A stretch of 64,000 nt of DNA from Brevibacillus daliensis (GCF_021245735.1 NZ_JAJISB010000008.1:124001-188000), one strand, 5' to 3'; shown: positions 17,965-27,736, numbered from the stretch's first letter. The notes: generated by a model from the sequence alone, not told the origin. A program made the numbers and translations.

Positions 17965-19347
17965 ATGAGTGTAACCATGGACAAAGTCGTTGCTCTTGCC
18001 AAACACAGAGGATTTGTTTTCCCAGGTTCCGAAATCTATGGGGGTCTAGCTAATACGTGGGATTATGGTCCACTTGGTGTTGAATTAAAAAACAATATTA
18101 AAAAAGCTTGGTGGAAAAAATTTATTCAGGAATCTCCCTATAATGTTGGACTGGATGCTGCTATTCTAATGAACCCAAAAGCATGGGTAGCTTCTGGTCA
18201 TGTGGGTAACTTCAACGATCCGATGATTGACTGTAAAAAATGTAAGGCTCGTCATCGTGCTGATAAACTTATTGAAGAAAAATTAGCTGAGAAAGACATA
18301 GAGCTAGTTGTTGATGGTCTTCCATTTGAAAAAATGCAAGAATTAATTCAGGAACATGCTATTGTATGTCCGGATTGTGGAAGCAAGGAATTCACTGAAA
18401 TTCGCCAGTTCAATCTGATGTTTAAAACGTTCCAAGGTGTAACGGAATCATCTGCTAACGAAATTTTCCTTCGTCCAGAAACGGCTCAAGGTATTTTTGT
18501 TAACTTTAAAAATGTACAGCGCACGATGCGTAAAAAGCTACCATTTGGTATCGGACAAGTCGGAAAGAGCTTCCGAAACGAGATTACCCCTGGTAACTTT
18601 ACATTCCGTACACGTGAATTTGAACAAATGGAGCTTGAGTTTTTCTGTAAGCCAGGAGAAGACCTGAAATGGTTCGAGTTCTGGCGTAACTACTGCTTCC
18701 AGTGGCTTCTTGACCTAGGTGTTAAGGAAGAAAACATTCGCCTGCGTGATCATAATGCTGATGAATTGTCTCACTACAGTGCAGGAACCAGCGATATTGA
18801 ATACAAATTCCCATTTGGCTGGGGAGAACTATGGGGTATTGCTGACCGTACCGATTATGACTTGAAGCAACATATGGAGCATTCCGGTGAGGACTTTAAC
18901 TACCTAGATCCAGAAACGAATGAGCGCTATGTACCTTATTGTATCGAACCTTCTTTGGGAGCGGATCGTGTAACACTTTCTTTTCTTATTGATGCGTTTG
19001 AAGAACAAGAGCTAGAAGGTGGAGACAGCCGTACAGTTCTGCGTTTCCATCCAGCATTGGCACCATATAAGGCAGCCATTTTCCCATTGTCTAAAAAGCT
19101 GTCTGAACCTGCAACAAAAGTATTTGCTGATCTGGCAAAACACTTCGCAGTTGATTATGATGAAGCAGGTTCAATCGGTAAACGATACCGTCGTCATGAT
19201 GAAATCGGTACTCCTTTGTGCATCACATATGATTTTGAATCTGAGCAAGATGGTATGGTAACGGTTCGAGATCGTGATTCAATGGAACAAACACGTGTAG
19301 CTATTGCAGATTTGAAACAATTCATTGAGGATAAAATCTCATTCTAA
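17965..19347 (+). CDS. glyS: Glycyl-tRNA synthetase, single-chain dimeric type
   Basis: This 460-residue class II aminoacyl-tRNA synthetase charges tRNA-Gly. Length and sequence match the homodimeric alpha2 type found in Staphylococcus rather than the split GlyQ/GlyS type of B. subtilis and E. coli. Class II features are visible: [27 protein letters not shown] (motif 2 region, contiguous), then [15 protein letters not shown], and [10 protein letters not shown] as motif 3. Two Cys pairs (CKKC, CPDC) lie in the insertion after motif 1. I chose ATG 17965 because AAAGGAG lies 9-10 bases upstream and the mature sequence begins there. The frame stays open upstream to 17809 but that part is unlike any synthetase. 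Confidence 0.95.
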   Translation: MSVTMDKVVALAKHRGFVFPGSEIYGGLANTWDYGPLGVELKNNIKKAWWKKFIQESPYNVGLDAAILMNPKAWVASGHVGNFNDPMIDCKKCKARHRADKLIEEKLAEKDIELVVDGLPFEKMQELIQEHAIVCPDCGSKEFTEIRQFNLMFKTFQGVTESSANEIFLRPETAQGIFVNFKNVQRTMRKKLPFGIGQVGKSFRNEITPGNFTFRTREFEQMELEFFCKPGEDLKWFEFWRNYCFQWLLDLGVKEENIRLRDHNADELSHYSAGTSDIEYKFPFGWGELWGIADRTDYDLKQHMEHSGEDFNYLDPETNERYVPYCIEPSLGADRVTLSFLIDAFEEQELEGGDSRTVLRFHPALAPYKAAIFPLSKKLSEPATKVFADLAKHFAVDYDEAGSIGKRYRRHDEIGTPLCITYDFESEQDGMVTVRDRDSMEQTRVAIADLKQFIEDKISF

Positions 19348-19354
19348 TAAGAAG

Positions 19355-19388
19355 AAGCAGGGTGATCTATTGAGGTCATCCTGCTTTT
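19355..19388 (+). terminator. Rho-independent terminator after glyS
   Basis: AAGCAGGGTGAT (19355-19366) pairs with GTCATCCTGCTT (19375-19386) with two wobbles; the T run is short. Confidence 0.7.
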
Positions 19389-19408
19389 ATATGTAAGGGA
19401 GAGCTTAT

Positions 19409-19558
19409 ATGGATATGAAAATTTTTGAATCAAATGATGCACGATTCATTCACGAATTGATGGTGCAAGCATTTATAGAATATAAAGATGAAGAAACTGT
19501 ACATAAACCAAATGGTAGTAATATAAAAGTCGTTTCTATGAAGAAACAGCTCTTATGA
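19409..19558 (+). pseudogene. Remnant of a GNAT-type acetyltransferase gene (49 codons)
   Basis: A short frame starts at ATG 19409, seven to ten bases after AGGGAG. The first 30 residues, such as NDARFIHELMVQAFIEYKDEE, look like the N-terminal helix region of GNAT N-acetyltransferases (usual form 'DA-x-x-IHELM-x-AF-x-EY'). The sequence then departs from the family and stops after 49 codons, where an intact enzyme has about 150 or more. The acetyl-CoA binding motif is missing. Most likely a decayed gene whose 3' part was deleted. It is flanked by terminators on both sides. Confidence 0.55.
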
Positions 19559-19601
19559 ATAGAACCTATGTAATAAAGAAGTAAATTGGCTGAGCAGTTA
19601 C

Positions 19602-19630
19602 ATTCTTATGGGAAAAGTAAGAATTTTTTC
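19602..19630 (+). terminator. Rho-independent terminator
   Basis: ATTCTTAT (19602-19609) pairs with GTAAGAAT (19617-19624) with one wobble, then a run of T. It lies 44 bases after the GNAT remnant and may be the old gene's terminator. Confidence 0.65.
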
Positions 19631-19767
19631 TCATTAGCTGTGTTACAATTATTACATAAGGATATAAGAATGTAATGGATTTGTTATTGGTTTTCCATTT
19701 CTATTCCGTAATTTTCTTTTATAATATTCAGTATGATCGGTATCATAATCGGAAAGGAAGGATTACG

Positions 19768-20007
19768 ATGTCAACACAATTATCACTGTTATCTGGCCCG
19801 ATTTTATTATGTATCGCTATGTTGGGCTTCTGGATTTCCACGGTTACCGTAAAAAGATCGTTGCTCGCTCCTGCAACTACTACTGAAATGACAACAACCT
19901 TTGAGACGAATGATCATATAAAGCTGTTGAAAAAAATGGATGATGAAACGTTTGAAGAAGCAACGCTGAAAGCAGAAAAAAATCGCAAAAAAAGAAAAAT
20001 AAAATAA
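19768..20007 (+). CDS. Small single-pass membrane protein of unknown function
   Basis: This 79-residue protein has one N-terminal hydrophobic helix (about residues 8-26, PILLCIAMLGFWISTVTV), a Thr-rich stretch, an acidic/basic helix and a very basic tail (KAEKNRKKRKIK). AAGGAAGG precedes ATG 19768 by 7 bases. An upstream in-frame start at 19675 lacks a ribosome site. I do not recognise the family. Its good ribosome site and following terminator suggest a real gene. Confidence 0.65.
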   Translation: MSTQLSLLSGPILLCIAMLGFWISTVTVKRSLLAPATTTEMTTTFETNDHIKLLKKMDDETFEEATLKAEKNRKKRKIK

Positions 20008-20025
20008 AATTTGTGAAAGTAAAAA

Positions 20026-20059
20026 GCATGCTTACAGATAAATGTGTAGCATGTTTTTT
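20026..20059 (+). terminator. Rho-independent terminator
   Basis: GCATGCT (20026-20032) pairs with AGCATGT (20048-20054), followed by six T. Confidence 0.65.
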
Positions 20060-20125
20060 GATTTTTAAGAAACAATATTTAAAATACTATATAATTGTTA
20101 TATTATGTAAAGGGAGGTGTTGCTA

Positions 20126-20617
20126 ATGAAAAAGAGTTTATGGTTAGTACTGATACTTATTTTCACTGTTGCAGGATGTTCCTATCAGCCGCAGGATGAT
20201 GAAGTAAAACGTCTTGCTGAGTCCATGAAAAAAATTCAATATGAAGTAAATGATTTCACTGCTATTAATGATGATCTACAAGAAATGAAAAAGCGGAATG
20301 ACAGTATTCGTCCGTATTTTACAGAAAAGGCATTTTATATATTTACTAATAATAATGAGGTTATTTTGCCAATTAAAGTAGCAGAGAAACAAAAAGCAAA
20401 CATAGAAGTTGTCTCGATATCTCTTACATACGCATCTCAGATCAATGAAGAATTTACTTATACGTACGATTTGGTACTTAGATTGTCTTACCCTGAAGGT
20501 AAGCCTTCCAAGGAAATCAAGGCACAAGGTCAAATGGATGTAACGTTTGAAGAAAATCGATGGAAGATATCACGGGATTGGGACGGCTTCCCACTGATGC
20601 AAGAATATAACCCATAG
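20126..20617 (+). CDS. Putative lipoprotein of unknown function
   Basis: This 163-residue protein has a short hydrophobic signal with lipobox VAGC (Cys about residue 18), so it is probably exported and lipid-anchored. The mature part is mixed charged sequence with a beta-rich C-terminal half (KANIEVVSISLTYASQ, YDLVLRLSYPEGK, GQMDVTFEENRWKISRDW), the last typical of a small exported beta domain. GGGAGGTG precedes ATG 20126. An in-frame GTG at 20117 lies inside that site. No family is recognised and it has no operon partner. Confidence 0.75.
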   Translation: MKKSLWLVLILIFTVAGCSYQPQDDEVKRLAESMKKIQYEVNDFTAINDDLQEMKKRNDSIRPYFTEKAFYIFTNNNEVILPIKVAEKQKANIEVVSISLTYASQINEEFTYTYDLVLRLSYPEGKPSKEIKAQGQMDVTFEENRWKISRDWDGFPLMQEYNP

Positions 20618-20640
20618 TAGCTTTCGGACGGTGATAAAGG

Positions 20641-20671
20641 GAGCATCTCCAGAATGGAGCTGCTCTTTTTT
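20641..20671 (+). terminator. Rho-independent terminator after the lipoprotein
   Basis: GAGCATCTCCA (20641-20651) pairs with TGGAGCTGCTC (20655-20665) with one mismatch, followed by six T. Confidence 0.85.
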
Positions 20672-20739
20672 CACAGAGATATTCCGTAACGGTACTTTGG
20701 AGTCATCATGCAAGTAATTTAGAAAGAATGTGATCTCTT

Positions 20740-21678
20740 TTGTATTCAATCGGTCAAGTATCAGAAATAACGGGAATCTCTACTCAAACGCTTCGTGCCT
20801 GGGAGAAGAGATATGAAATAATTTCTCCCAGGCGTACTAAAAGCGGCTATCGGTTATATTCCAAAGAACAGATTGATGAACTAAATTGGCTCACCTATCA
20901 AATGAATCTTCATGGAATAACGATATCCCAGGCAATTGAGTTGCGAAAAGTAATGCAGCAGCCAGAGTCAGAACAACATATTCCAGTCACCTTTATGGAG
21001 CTGCCAGCAATTGAATCGGCATGTCAGGAAATCATACAATCCATGCATAAATTATTGGTTGAACTACGCATACAGGAATTAACGAAGAAAATCGAGACTA
21101 CTCTCCAAACATATGGTGATGATATATTCTTTTATCAAATTATTATTCCTTTTATGAAACAAGTAGGTACCTGTTGGCAGAATGGTGAACTCACGGTTTG
21201 TCACGAGCATCTGCTCTCACAACTCGTTATGCAGAAATTGTATACAACGTTTTCGCTATATCCAACCTCCCTAGAACAACCAAAAGTCTTAACTTATTGT
21301 GCAGAAACGGAGCAACATCAAATAGGATTATTGCTCTTCAGTTTATTTCTACGAAAAAGAGGTATATATGTAATCGATTTGGGTGGTAATACACCACACA
21401 CAGAAGTTGATCATTTTTTACATTTACATCAGATTGATTGGATTTGTGTTTCTATTCAGCGTGTCGAGCAGGCACCTGTTGTATTGAATCTGATAGAGAA
21501 ATGGATTAAGGAGTATCCACATTTGCAAGCAGTAATCGGCGGAAGCGGTACAACTCAACTGTGGTTGGAACCAGACAAGGTGGAGTACCTTCGAACGAAG
21601 GGAGTTCATCTCCTAACGGAAGATCCTGTAAATTGGCAAGAATGGTACCAGCAACAATTCATACAAAGTAAAGAGTAA
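20740..21678 (+). CDS. MerR-family regulator with B12-binding domain (CarH-like photoreceptor)
   Basis: This 312-residue protein has a MerR DNA-binding domain (residues 1-70: SIGQVSEITGISTQTLRAWE, then SGYRLYSKEQIDEL). A helical domain follows with W146-x9-E156-H157 (WQNGELTVCHEH), and then a cobalamin-binding Rossmann domain with EQHQIG, whose His 193 corresponds to the lower axial ligand of the E/D-x-H-x-x-G motif. W-x9-EH is the signature of light-sensing CarH/LitR proteins, which bind adenosylcobalamin in the dark and release DNA in light. The residue after the Trp is Gln, where Thermus CarH has His132. The start is TTG with a weak ribosome site. Neighbouring genes are single units, so the target is unclear. 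Confidence 0.85.
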   Translation: MYSIGQVSEITGISTQTLRAWEKRYEIISPRRTKSGYRLYSKEQIDELNWLTYQMNLHGITISQAIELRKVMQQPESEQHIPVTFMELPAIESACQEIIQSMHKLLVELRIQELTKKIETTLQTYGDDIFFYQIIIPFMKQVGTCWQNGELTVCHEHLLSQLVMQKLYTTFSLYPTSLEQPKVLTYCAETEQHQIGLLLFSLFLRKRGIYVIDLGGNTPHTEVDHFLHLHQIDWICVSIQRVEQAPVVLNLIEKWIKEYPHLQAVIGGSGTTQLWLEPDKVEYLRTKGVHLLTEDPVNWQEWYQQQFIQSKE

Positions 21679-21855
21679 TTCCTAGATAATGGATGGCAAC
21701 CCGTTCAGAAATGAAACGGGTTGTTTATATGATTATTTATGAAATAAGAAATTTATTTTACAATCATGTATAAGGTTTGTATAATTAGATAAATACTGAT
21801 ATTAATTATGGGAAGAAAACTGACATTCTATATATTGGCGCAAAGGTGATGGGGC

Positions 21856-23187
21856 ATGAGGACATTTTTCAGAAAACCAGGTCTGTTCGGAAAAAAAGAG
21901 GAGAGAACGAATTCAATTACAGCAGCTACATTAGAAGAACCGACTGATTATGACGTGCACATTTCCTTGTACCATCCAGAATATAAGACACAATTGAAAA
22001 TGATTGGATTAGGGATAGAAGATTTACGTATTGCTAAAATGATTCAACCAATTTTAATAGAGCACATTGATGATATTGTACATACCTTTTATCGAACAGT
22101 ATTAGACGTACATAAACTGAAACAGATTATAGATAAGCACGGGAGTCTGGATCGATTAATAAAAAGCTTGGGACATCATTTGATCGGTATATTTGAAGGG
22201 AAAATTGACGAGGAATATCTACATAAACGATTCAGGGTTGCAGATGTTCATGTTCATATTGGACTGGAACCAAAATGGTACATTGCCGCTTTACAAAATG
22301 TCCAGTCTCATTTTACTACTATTATATTTAATCAATTGAATAATCAAGACGTGTTACTCAAAGCGATTCATGTCATATCGAAATTGTTTAATTTTGAACA
22401 GCAGGTTGTTCTAGAGGCGTATGAAAAAGAATACCGCAATAAAGAGCAAGCATATAAAGGGAAACAACAAATACAATTAAAAATGGCAGATATCAGCAAG
22501 GTTTTAGCAACTTTAAGTACGGAGACACAGACATCCCTTGAGCAGTTACTAGATAGCGGGCAAAAGATTACCTTTGGTGCTCGCCACAGTGCGGAGAAAT
22601 CAAAAGAAACTCTTGTACTTGCAAGTGATGGTCAACAACGTGTGAAAGATCTGGAAAATCGCATTCAAGATATATCAAACAGCATGAGTCAGATGTCATC
22701 TGTTATTGAAAAACTTAACCAATCATCTGGTGAAATTCAGAAGATCGTAAAGCTTGTCCAGCAGATTGCTGGTCAAACCAACTTGCTCGCATTAAACTCA
22801 GCTATTGAAGCTGCTCGTGCGGGAGAGCATGGGAGAGGCTTTGCAGTTGTTTCACAAGAGGTTCGTAAATTATCCGAGCAGACAAGACAATCTGTAGCTG
22901 ATGTCTCACTACTCATAAACCAATCTAATGAATACACGGGTCAAGTAATTGCTTCCATCAGAGAGATTCAACAGCTGGTGGTTAGAGGACAAGAAGAATC
23001 AGATCATACGGAGAAGGCCTTGAACCAGATTGTAACCTCTATGCAGGTTTCACTGGACGAAATAGAACAAGTAACGGATAGTATGAATCAGTTCATTGAG
23101 GATGTTGAAATGTTGAATACATCTTCACAGCAAGTCTCACATTCAGCTCTACAATTAAAAGAGCTTCAAGAAGAATTGAAGCAGTAG
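21856..23187 (+). CDS. hemAT: Heme-based aerotactic transducer HemAT (globin-coupled MCP)
   Basis: This 443-residue soluble chemoreceptor senses oxygen and signals to the CheA/CheW system. The N-terminal globin domain (about 35-190) has the proximal heme His at residue 132 in [15 protein letters not shown], aligned with the B. subtilis HemAT segment IHLRIGLLPKWY. The C-terminal half is a methyl-accepting chemotaxis domain with the hairpin-tip sequence [20 protein letters not shown], then [10 protein letters not shown]. There are no transmembrane helices, as in known HemAT. It is a single unit ended by a bidirectional terminator. Confidence 0.95.
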   Translation: MRTFFRKPGLFGKKEERTNSITAATLEEPTDYDVHISLYHPEYKTQLKMIGLGIEDLRIAKMIQPILIEHIDDIVHTFYRTVLDVHKLKQIIDKHGSLDRLIKSLGHHLIGIFEGKIDEEYLHKRFRVADVHVHIGLEPKWYIAALQNVQSHFTTIIFNQLNNQDVLLKAIHVISKLFNFEQQVVLEAYEKEYRNKEQAYKGKQQIQLKMADISKVLATLSTETQTSLEQLLDSGQKITFGARHSAEKSKETLVLASDGQQRVKDLENRIQDISNSMSQMSSVIEKLNQSSGEIQKIVKLVQQIAGQTNLLALNSAIEAARAGEHGRGFAVVSQEVRKLSEQTRQSVADVSLLINQSNEYTGQVIASIREIQQLVVRGQEESDHTEKALNQIVTSMQVSLDEIEQVTDSMNQFIEDVEMLNTSSQQVSHSALQLKELQEELKQ

Positions 23188-23222
23188 CAGGAGCAGCACT
23201 TTTCAAAAGAAATGATAAAAAA

Positions 23223-23259
23223 ACTCTTGGTACTTCATAGAAGTGGCCAAGAGTTTTTT
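23223..23259. terminator. Bidirectional terminator between hemAT and DUF2905 gene
   Basis: ACTCTTGG and CCAAGAGT form the outer stem, with ACTTC/GAAGT continuing inside. A and T runs flank both sides. It reaches the stop codon of the minus-strand gene. Confidence 0.8.
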
Positions 23260-23467
23260 ATTTGAACATACGAACTAGATACATGATAAGCGATAATACG
23301 ATACTTAACAGAATACAGGTGACAATCGGAAAATAAAATTTTACGTTTTCCTTTTCGACGACGATATCACCAGGAAGTCTACCAAGAGGGAAGAAACGCC
23401 CTCCAACCTGCCAAAGTAAGCCGATTAGTAATAATGCACCGCCGATGATCATTAACGTTTTTCCCAT
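23258..23467 (-). CDS. DUF2905 family small membrane protein
   Basis: This 69-residue protein has two hydrophobic helices joined by the conserved loop GGRFFPLGRLPGDI, which is diagnostic of DUF2905. I chose the ATG at 23467 because AAGGAG precedes it by 7 bases on the minus strand. An in-frame upstream ATG at 23521 would add 18 polar residues and lacks a site. The function of the family is unknown. Confidence 0.88.
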   Translation of the reverse strand: MGKTLMIIGGALLLIGLLWQVGGRFFPLGRLPGDIVVEKENVKFYFPIVTCILLSIVLSLIMYLVRMFK

Positions 23468-23731
23468 GAGTGACTCCTTTTGTATGTGAAATGAGTGATC
23501 CAGCTGGATACTATTATACATTTTCTTAGCAAAGAAGGGGAGTAAGGTTATCTCGATGAAAATACGATTCTATTTCAGAAAATGCTTCCAATCTATGTAT
23601 AAAAAATAACAATTTGGTTAATGAATGAAAAAATTGAGCATTAAGCACTATAGAAGTATTGCGGAATAGAAAAAGTAACCGTAAAATTTATATGATGGAC
23701 ATCAGGTATGAACAACTAAGGAGGAGTAAAC

Positions 23732-24352
23732 GTGTTTTTTAAACCAAAGGATGACAAGCTATTTGATAAGATAGGACAGATCGTTCTCGTTTTAGGAGAG
23801 GCGACCAACTATTTTTCTAATTATGTGAAGTCAGACAATGTAACAATTGAGGTATTTGCATCTACCATGAAAGATTATGAGCATCAAGCAGATACATATA
23901 TCCATGAAATTACCACCATACTTAATAAGGCATTTATTACACCAATTGAACGTGAAGACATTCAGGAGCTGGCTATTAAACTGGATGATGTGATGGATGG
24001 CATGGAAGAATTGGCTTCGCGCATGGAGATTTATCAGATTACCGAACGAGACGATTTTATTTTGGAGTTTACAGATATTCTTGTAGCAGCCTCTAATGAA
24101 ATTGCTAACGCAACATCATTGTTGTTCCAACGTAACTTTTTAGCAATTGAGCCTCACATTATTAAAATCAAAGAGTTGGAATCTCAAGCAGATAAAGTGT
24201 TAAATAATTGTATTCGTCACGTGTTTAAAGAACAAAAGGACCCATTCCGTTTGATTCAGTATAAAGAAATTTATGAGATGTTCGAAGATGTAGCAGACAA
24301 CTGCGAAGGTGTAGCTAATGCCCTCGAAACAGTTATTATGAGAAATGTGTAG
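23732..24352 (+). CDS. DUF47 (PhoU-like) accessory protein of Pit phosphate transporter
   Basis: This 206-residue all-helical protein of the PhoU/DUF47 family is thought to control the partner low-affinity phosphate transporter. Typical segments are EHQADTYIHEIT near the N-terminus, PIEREDIQELAIKLDDVMD and QADKVLNNCIRHVFKEQKD. These E-x-D and D-x-x-D patterns bind metals in PhoU relatives. The start is GTG after AAGGAGGAG. The transporter begins 15 bases downstream, so the two are one operon. Confidence 0.92.
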   Translation: MFFKPKDDKLFDKIGQIVLVLGEATNYFSNYVKSDNVTIEVFASTMKDYEHQADTYIHEITTILNKAFITPIEREDIQELAIKLDDVMDGMEELASRMEIYQITERDDFILEFTDILVAASNEIANATSLLFQRNFLAIEPHIIKIKELESQADKVLNNCIRHVFKEQKDPFRLIQYKEIYEMFEDVADNCEGVANALETVIMRNV

Positions 24353-24367
24353 GAAGAAGGAGTATCA

Positions 24368-25366
24368 GTGGACACCAGCTTTATCATATTAATTTTAATA
24401 ATTGTTCTAGGGCTATCCTTTGACTTCATAAATGGATTTCACGATACAGCAAATACGATTGCCACATCTGTATCAACTCGTGCCCTGCAACCAACAACAG
24501 CGATTTTTCTAGCGGGTATTATGAATTTTTGTGGTGCGCTTCTTTTTACAGGAGTAGCTCAGACCATTACAAAAAACATTGTCGATCCCTTCAGTTTAGA
24601 GAATGGCTCGCTTGTTATTCTCGCTGCTTTACTAAGCGCAATTATTTGGAATTTGCTCACCTGGTTTTTTGGCATTCCGAGTAGTTCCTCTCACGCATTA
24701 GTGGGTAGTATCGCTGGAGCGGCTATTGCTTCTGCAGGCGTTGGAATCCTAAATTATTCAGGTTTTATCACGATTATTCAAGCACTAATTATTTCACCTG
24801 TGGTCGCATTTGGATTGGGATTTCTTATGATGAAGCTTTTTAAAATATTCTTTCAGCATGCCAATCTAATATCCACGAATAAGGGGTTCCGCCGTTTTCA
24901 GGTGGTAACGGCAGCTCTACAATCTTTTAGCCATGGAACGAATGATGCCCAAAAGACAATGGGGATTATGACGATGGCGCTGATAACAGCAGGCTATCAA
25001 ACTACAACAGATATACCTCTCTGGGTTCGCGTCTGTGTAGCGTTAGCGATGGGATTTGGAACAATGATAGGTGGCTGGCGTATTATCAGAACTGTAGGTC
25101 GAAAAATAACAAAATTAAAACCGATTAATGGTGCAGCTGCTGATTTATCATCAGCCATTATCATCTTTGGTTTTACTAGTCTGAGGTTGCCAGTAAGTAC
25201 AACACATGTCATCTCGTCTGCTATTATGGGCGTTGGTTCTGCTCAACGTTTTCGAGATGTAAAATGGGGAGTCGCCAGAAGAATTGTTGTAACCTGGGTT
25301 ATTACTCTACCAATTACTGCGCTGACCGCTGGTTTGCTTTATTTACTAATCATACAGATCGGGTAG
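24368..25366 (+). CDS. pit: Inorganic phosphate transporter, Pit family
   Basis: This 332-residue membrane protein takes up phosphate with a cation. It has the two repeated signatures of the PiT family: FDFINGFHDTANTIATSVST at residues 18-37 and QSFSHGTNDAQKTMG around residue 187. About ten hydrophobic helices surround them. The start is GTG after AGAAGGAG. It follows the DUF47 gene directly, the usual arrangement in Bacillales. Confidence 0.95.
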   Translation: MDTSFIILILIIVLGLSFDFINGFHDTANTIATSVSTRALQPTTAIFLAGIMNFCGALLFTGVAQTITKNIVDPFSLENGSLVILAALLSAIIWNLLTWFFGIPSSSSHALVGSIAGAAIASAGVGILNYSGFITIIQALIISPVVAFGLGFLMMKLFKIFFQHANLISTNKGFRRFQVVTAALQSFSHGTNDAQKTMGIMTMALITAGYQTTTDIPLWVRVCVALAMGFGTMIGGWRIIRTVGRKITKLKPINGAAADLSSAIIIFGFTSLRLPVSTTHVISSAIMGVGSAQRFRDVKWGVARRIVVTWVITLPITALTAGLLYLLIIQIG

Positions 25367-25485
25367 TACAAAACTACCATCACATTAGAAGAGACGGCAC
25401 GGAATACGATGTATCTCACGAGTTTGAGATAATCTTGTTCCAGGCTGTTTTTTGTTTTACAAAATATATTTTTTAATGCTGGTTA

Positions 25486-25504
25486 TATACCATTACTTGG
25501 TATA
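25486..25504. promoter_or_regulatory. Short perfect dyad upstream of the SLH gene
   Basis: TATACCA (25486-25492) and TGGTATA (25498-25504) flank five bases, 40 bases before the next start. Another dyad, TATCTCA-N6-TGAGATA, lies near 25411-25430. Either could be an operator; no regulator can be named. Confidence 0.3.
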
Positions 25505-25544
25505 GAGTAGATGTATATGAAAATTATCAAAGGGAGAGTAGAAA

Positions 25545-27728
25545 ATGGAAGGTAATAAAAGAATAAACACTTCATTACTTGCTGGCATCAGTTTGGTAAT
25601 GGCGGTCACTTTTGTGCACCCTCTTTCATTTGGGTCTGACACATCAAGGGCTTATGCAGCGACAGCTAGCTCCAAGGTGAAATTGACTTCTTCTCAGGAT
25701 GCGGAAAATAGAGTGAAACAATTAGTGACAATTCCAAAGGAGTACAAGCTAGCTAATTCGTCAGAAATTTTCGAAAAAGAAAGCGGTACATCATATTGGA
25801 GCCTTGACTTTGAGAAAGAATCTGATCGTAAAAGACATAGTGCGATCACAGTTGATATTTCAAAGGAAACTGGTGAATTATTACGTTATTGGGTTTTTGA
25901 TAGGAATATGAAAGCAGAAAAAAAAGTGACACAAAATGAAGCGGAAGCTATCGCTCAAACATTTTTAGAGGGTGTCATTGGCGATAAAGGAAAAGAACTA
26001 TCAAAAGCAAATGAGATGCATGTAATGGAGTCATTTAATGGACAAGATCATACATTCAACTATACTCGAATGGTTAATGGTGTTCCCTTTATCAGTAACG
26101 GAGTACACATTGTCGTCGATCAGGGAGGAAACATCACGAACTATACACTAAATTGGTATGAAGGGGATATTCCTGATAGTAAACCTACCATTTCGAAAGA
26201 ACAAGCTGAGCAAAAGTTAAAAACATTGCTGGATCCAGAATTAGTCTATACATCAGTCGTTCCCTTTCAAGGTAATGGTGAACAAGCATATCAGCCAGTT
26301 TATCAATATTCGCCTACAAGTGTACAAGTAATGGATGCTCAAACTGGTGAAGGCCTGTCCATGAGGTTACCTAGTGCAGCTGGTGAGAAAAAATATGTAC
26401 CAATCGGTAGTACAATCACATATCTAGATAAACCGGTAGGAAAGATAACCAAGCAAGACGCAGAAAAAATCGCTATTCAATATGCAGAACAGATAGAAAA
26501 AGGAGCGAAGTCTCAAGGTTCGCATGGAAGTGGCTCAAGTAATAGAAATGGGCTTGTCTATGAATCGTGGAGTTTTGAATTCATGTCCCCGAAAGATGAC
26601 TCATCAAGTTTCACGATAAGTATCACTGATAGAGGAAAATTGAGGGGATATGACAAGAAAAAAGATCGTTATATCAAAAAGAAAAAATCAAATACATCTA
26701 CTAAAAATGTGACGAGGGAAGTAGCAAAAGAAACGGCTACCTCCTTTTTAAAGAAAATATATCCTAAACATTTGGGACAAATCGTGCTTAGAGATGAAGA
26801 AATGGTTTATACACAAGAAGAGGACGAATATTCTTTTATGTTTGTCACGAGCCATGGTGAAATACCTATTCCTGAAAGTAGTTTTCACATTAGTGTGGAT
26901 AAAGAAACAGGTGAACTGACAAGCTTTGATCAATGGGATGAAGAAGGGTTATTATTTGTTAAAGATGAGAAATTATATCCACCAGCAACCATAAATAAAG
27001 AGCAAGCTATCAAGGAAGAAATCAAACATAAAAAGGTAGTACTCACTTACAATATCATGTATCAAACAAAAAAAGATGAGATAGGGATCGAACCTGTTGT
27101 TAAACTTGGTTACCTTTATCTCGGAGAAAATGGTGAAGTAAATGCACATACGGGAAAATGGGAAACTTACTCTGAAAGGTATAAAAGTTTTAATCCACAG
27201 GATATAAGTGATCATGAGCAAGAAAATGCACTACAATTCGCTGCAGAAGAGGGGTATTTTACTCTTGAAGAAGGAAAGATTCTACCTGATAAAACTGTAA
27301 CCCGCCAAGAAATGCTTTCTATTTTGTCTGCTGTTCAAGAAAAAGAACGATACTGGCGAGATGAAATGAGAACGTCCGCTAGTTATTCAGATATACCAAA
27401 GAGCCATCCTCTATTTGAAAAGGTAGCACGTGCCTCTAGTCTAGGAATACTTCCAGCTATGTCTAAGTTTGAGCCTGATAAGGAAATGACACGTTATGAA
27501 GCAATTGATTGGTTATTGCGAGCAAAATATATGTCGGACTTATTAACCAACCCTGAACTATACAAATCTCCATATCCTGACGTAACAGGAGAGCAGGTTC
27601 CAGCGATAACAATTGCATACGGTTTGGGTTACTTACATGAACCAGCAGGAAGCAATTTTAGCCCGAATAAACCGATAACCCGTGCAGAATTATCAGCGAT
27701 TATTTTTACAATCATTCAAAACGATTAA
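25545..27728 (+). CDS. Cell-wall-bound YcdB/YcdC-type protein with three SLH domains
   Basis: This 727-residue exported protein has a signal peptide ending near YAATA, YcdB/YcdC (PepSY-like) repeats over about residues 45-530 (TVDISKETGELLRYW, ISVDKETGELTSFD and similar), and three S-layer homology repeats in the last 170 residues, for instance DKTVTRQEMLSIL, DKEMTRYEAIDWLL and NKPITRAELSAIIF. SLH repeats bind pyruvylated secondary cell-wall polymer. A Ser/Gly stretch (SQGSHGSGSSNRNG) lies mid-protein. It is related to the soluble protein at 13273 but adds the wall anchor. The ribosome site GGGAG precedes ATG 25545. Function unknown. Confidence 0.82.
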   Translation: MEGNKRINTSLLAGISLVMAVTFVHPLSFGSDTSRAYAATASSKVKLTSSQDAENRVKQLVTIPKEYKLANSSEIFEKESGTSYWSLDFEKESDRKRHSAITVDISKETGELLRYWVFDRNMKAEKKVTQNEAEAIAQTFLEGVIGDKGKELSKANEMHVMESFNGQDHTFNYTRMVNGVPFISNGVHIVVDQGGNITNYTLNWYEGDIPDSKPTISKEQAEQKLKTLLDPELVYTSVVPFQGNGEQAYQPVYQYSPTSVQVMDAQTGEGLSMRLPSAAGEKKYVPIGSTITYLDKPVGKITKQDAEKIAIQYAEQIEKGAKSQGSHGSGSSNRNGLVYESWSFEFMSPKDDSSSFTISITDRGKLRGYDKKKDRYIKKKKSNTSTKNVTREVAKETATSFLKKIYPKHLGQIVLRDEEMVYTQEEDEYSFMFVTSHGEIPIPESSFHISVDKETGELTSFDQWDEEGLLFVKDEKLYPPATINKEQAIKEEIKHKKVVLTYNIMYQTKKDEIGIEPVVKLGYLYLGENGEVNAHTGKWETYSERYKSFNPQDISDHEQENALQFAAEEGYFTLEEGKILPDKTVTRQEMLSILSAVQEKERYWRDEMRTSASYSDIPKSHPLFEKVARASSLGILPAMSKFEPDKEMTRYEAIDWLLRAKYMSDLLTNPELYKSPYPDVTGEQVPAITIAYGLGYLHEPAGSNFSPNKPITRAELSAIIFTIIQND

Positions 27729-27736
27729 TAACATGA

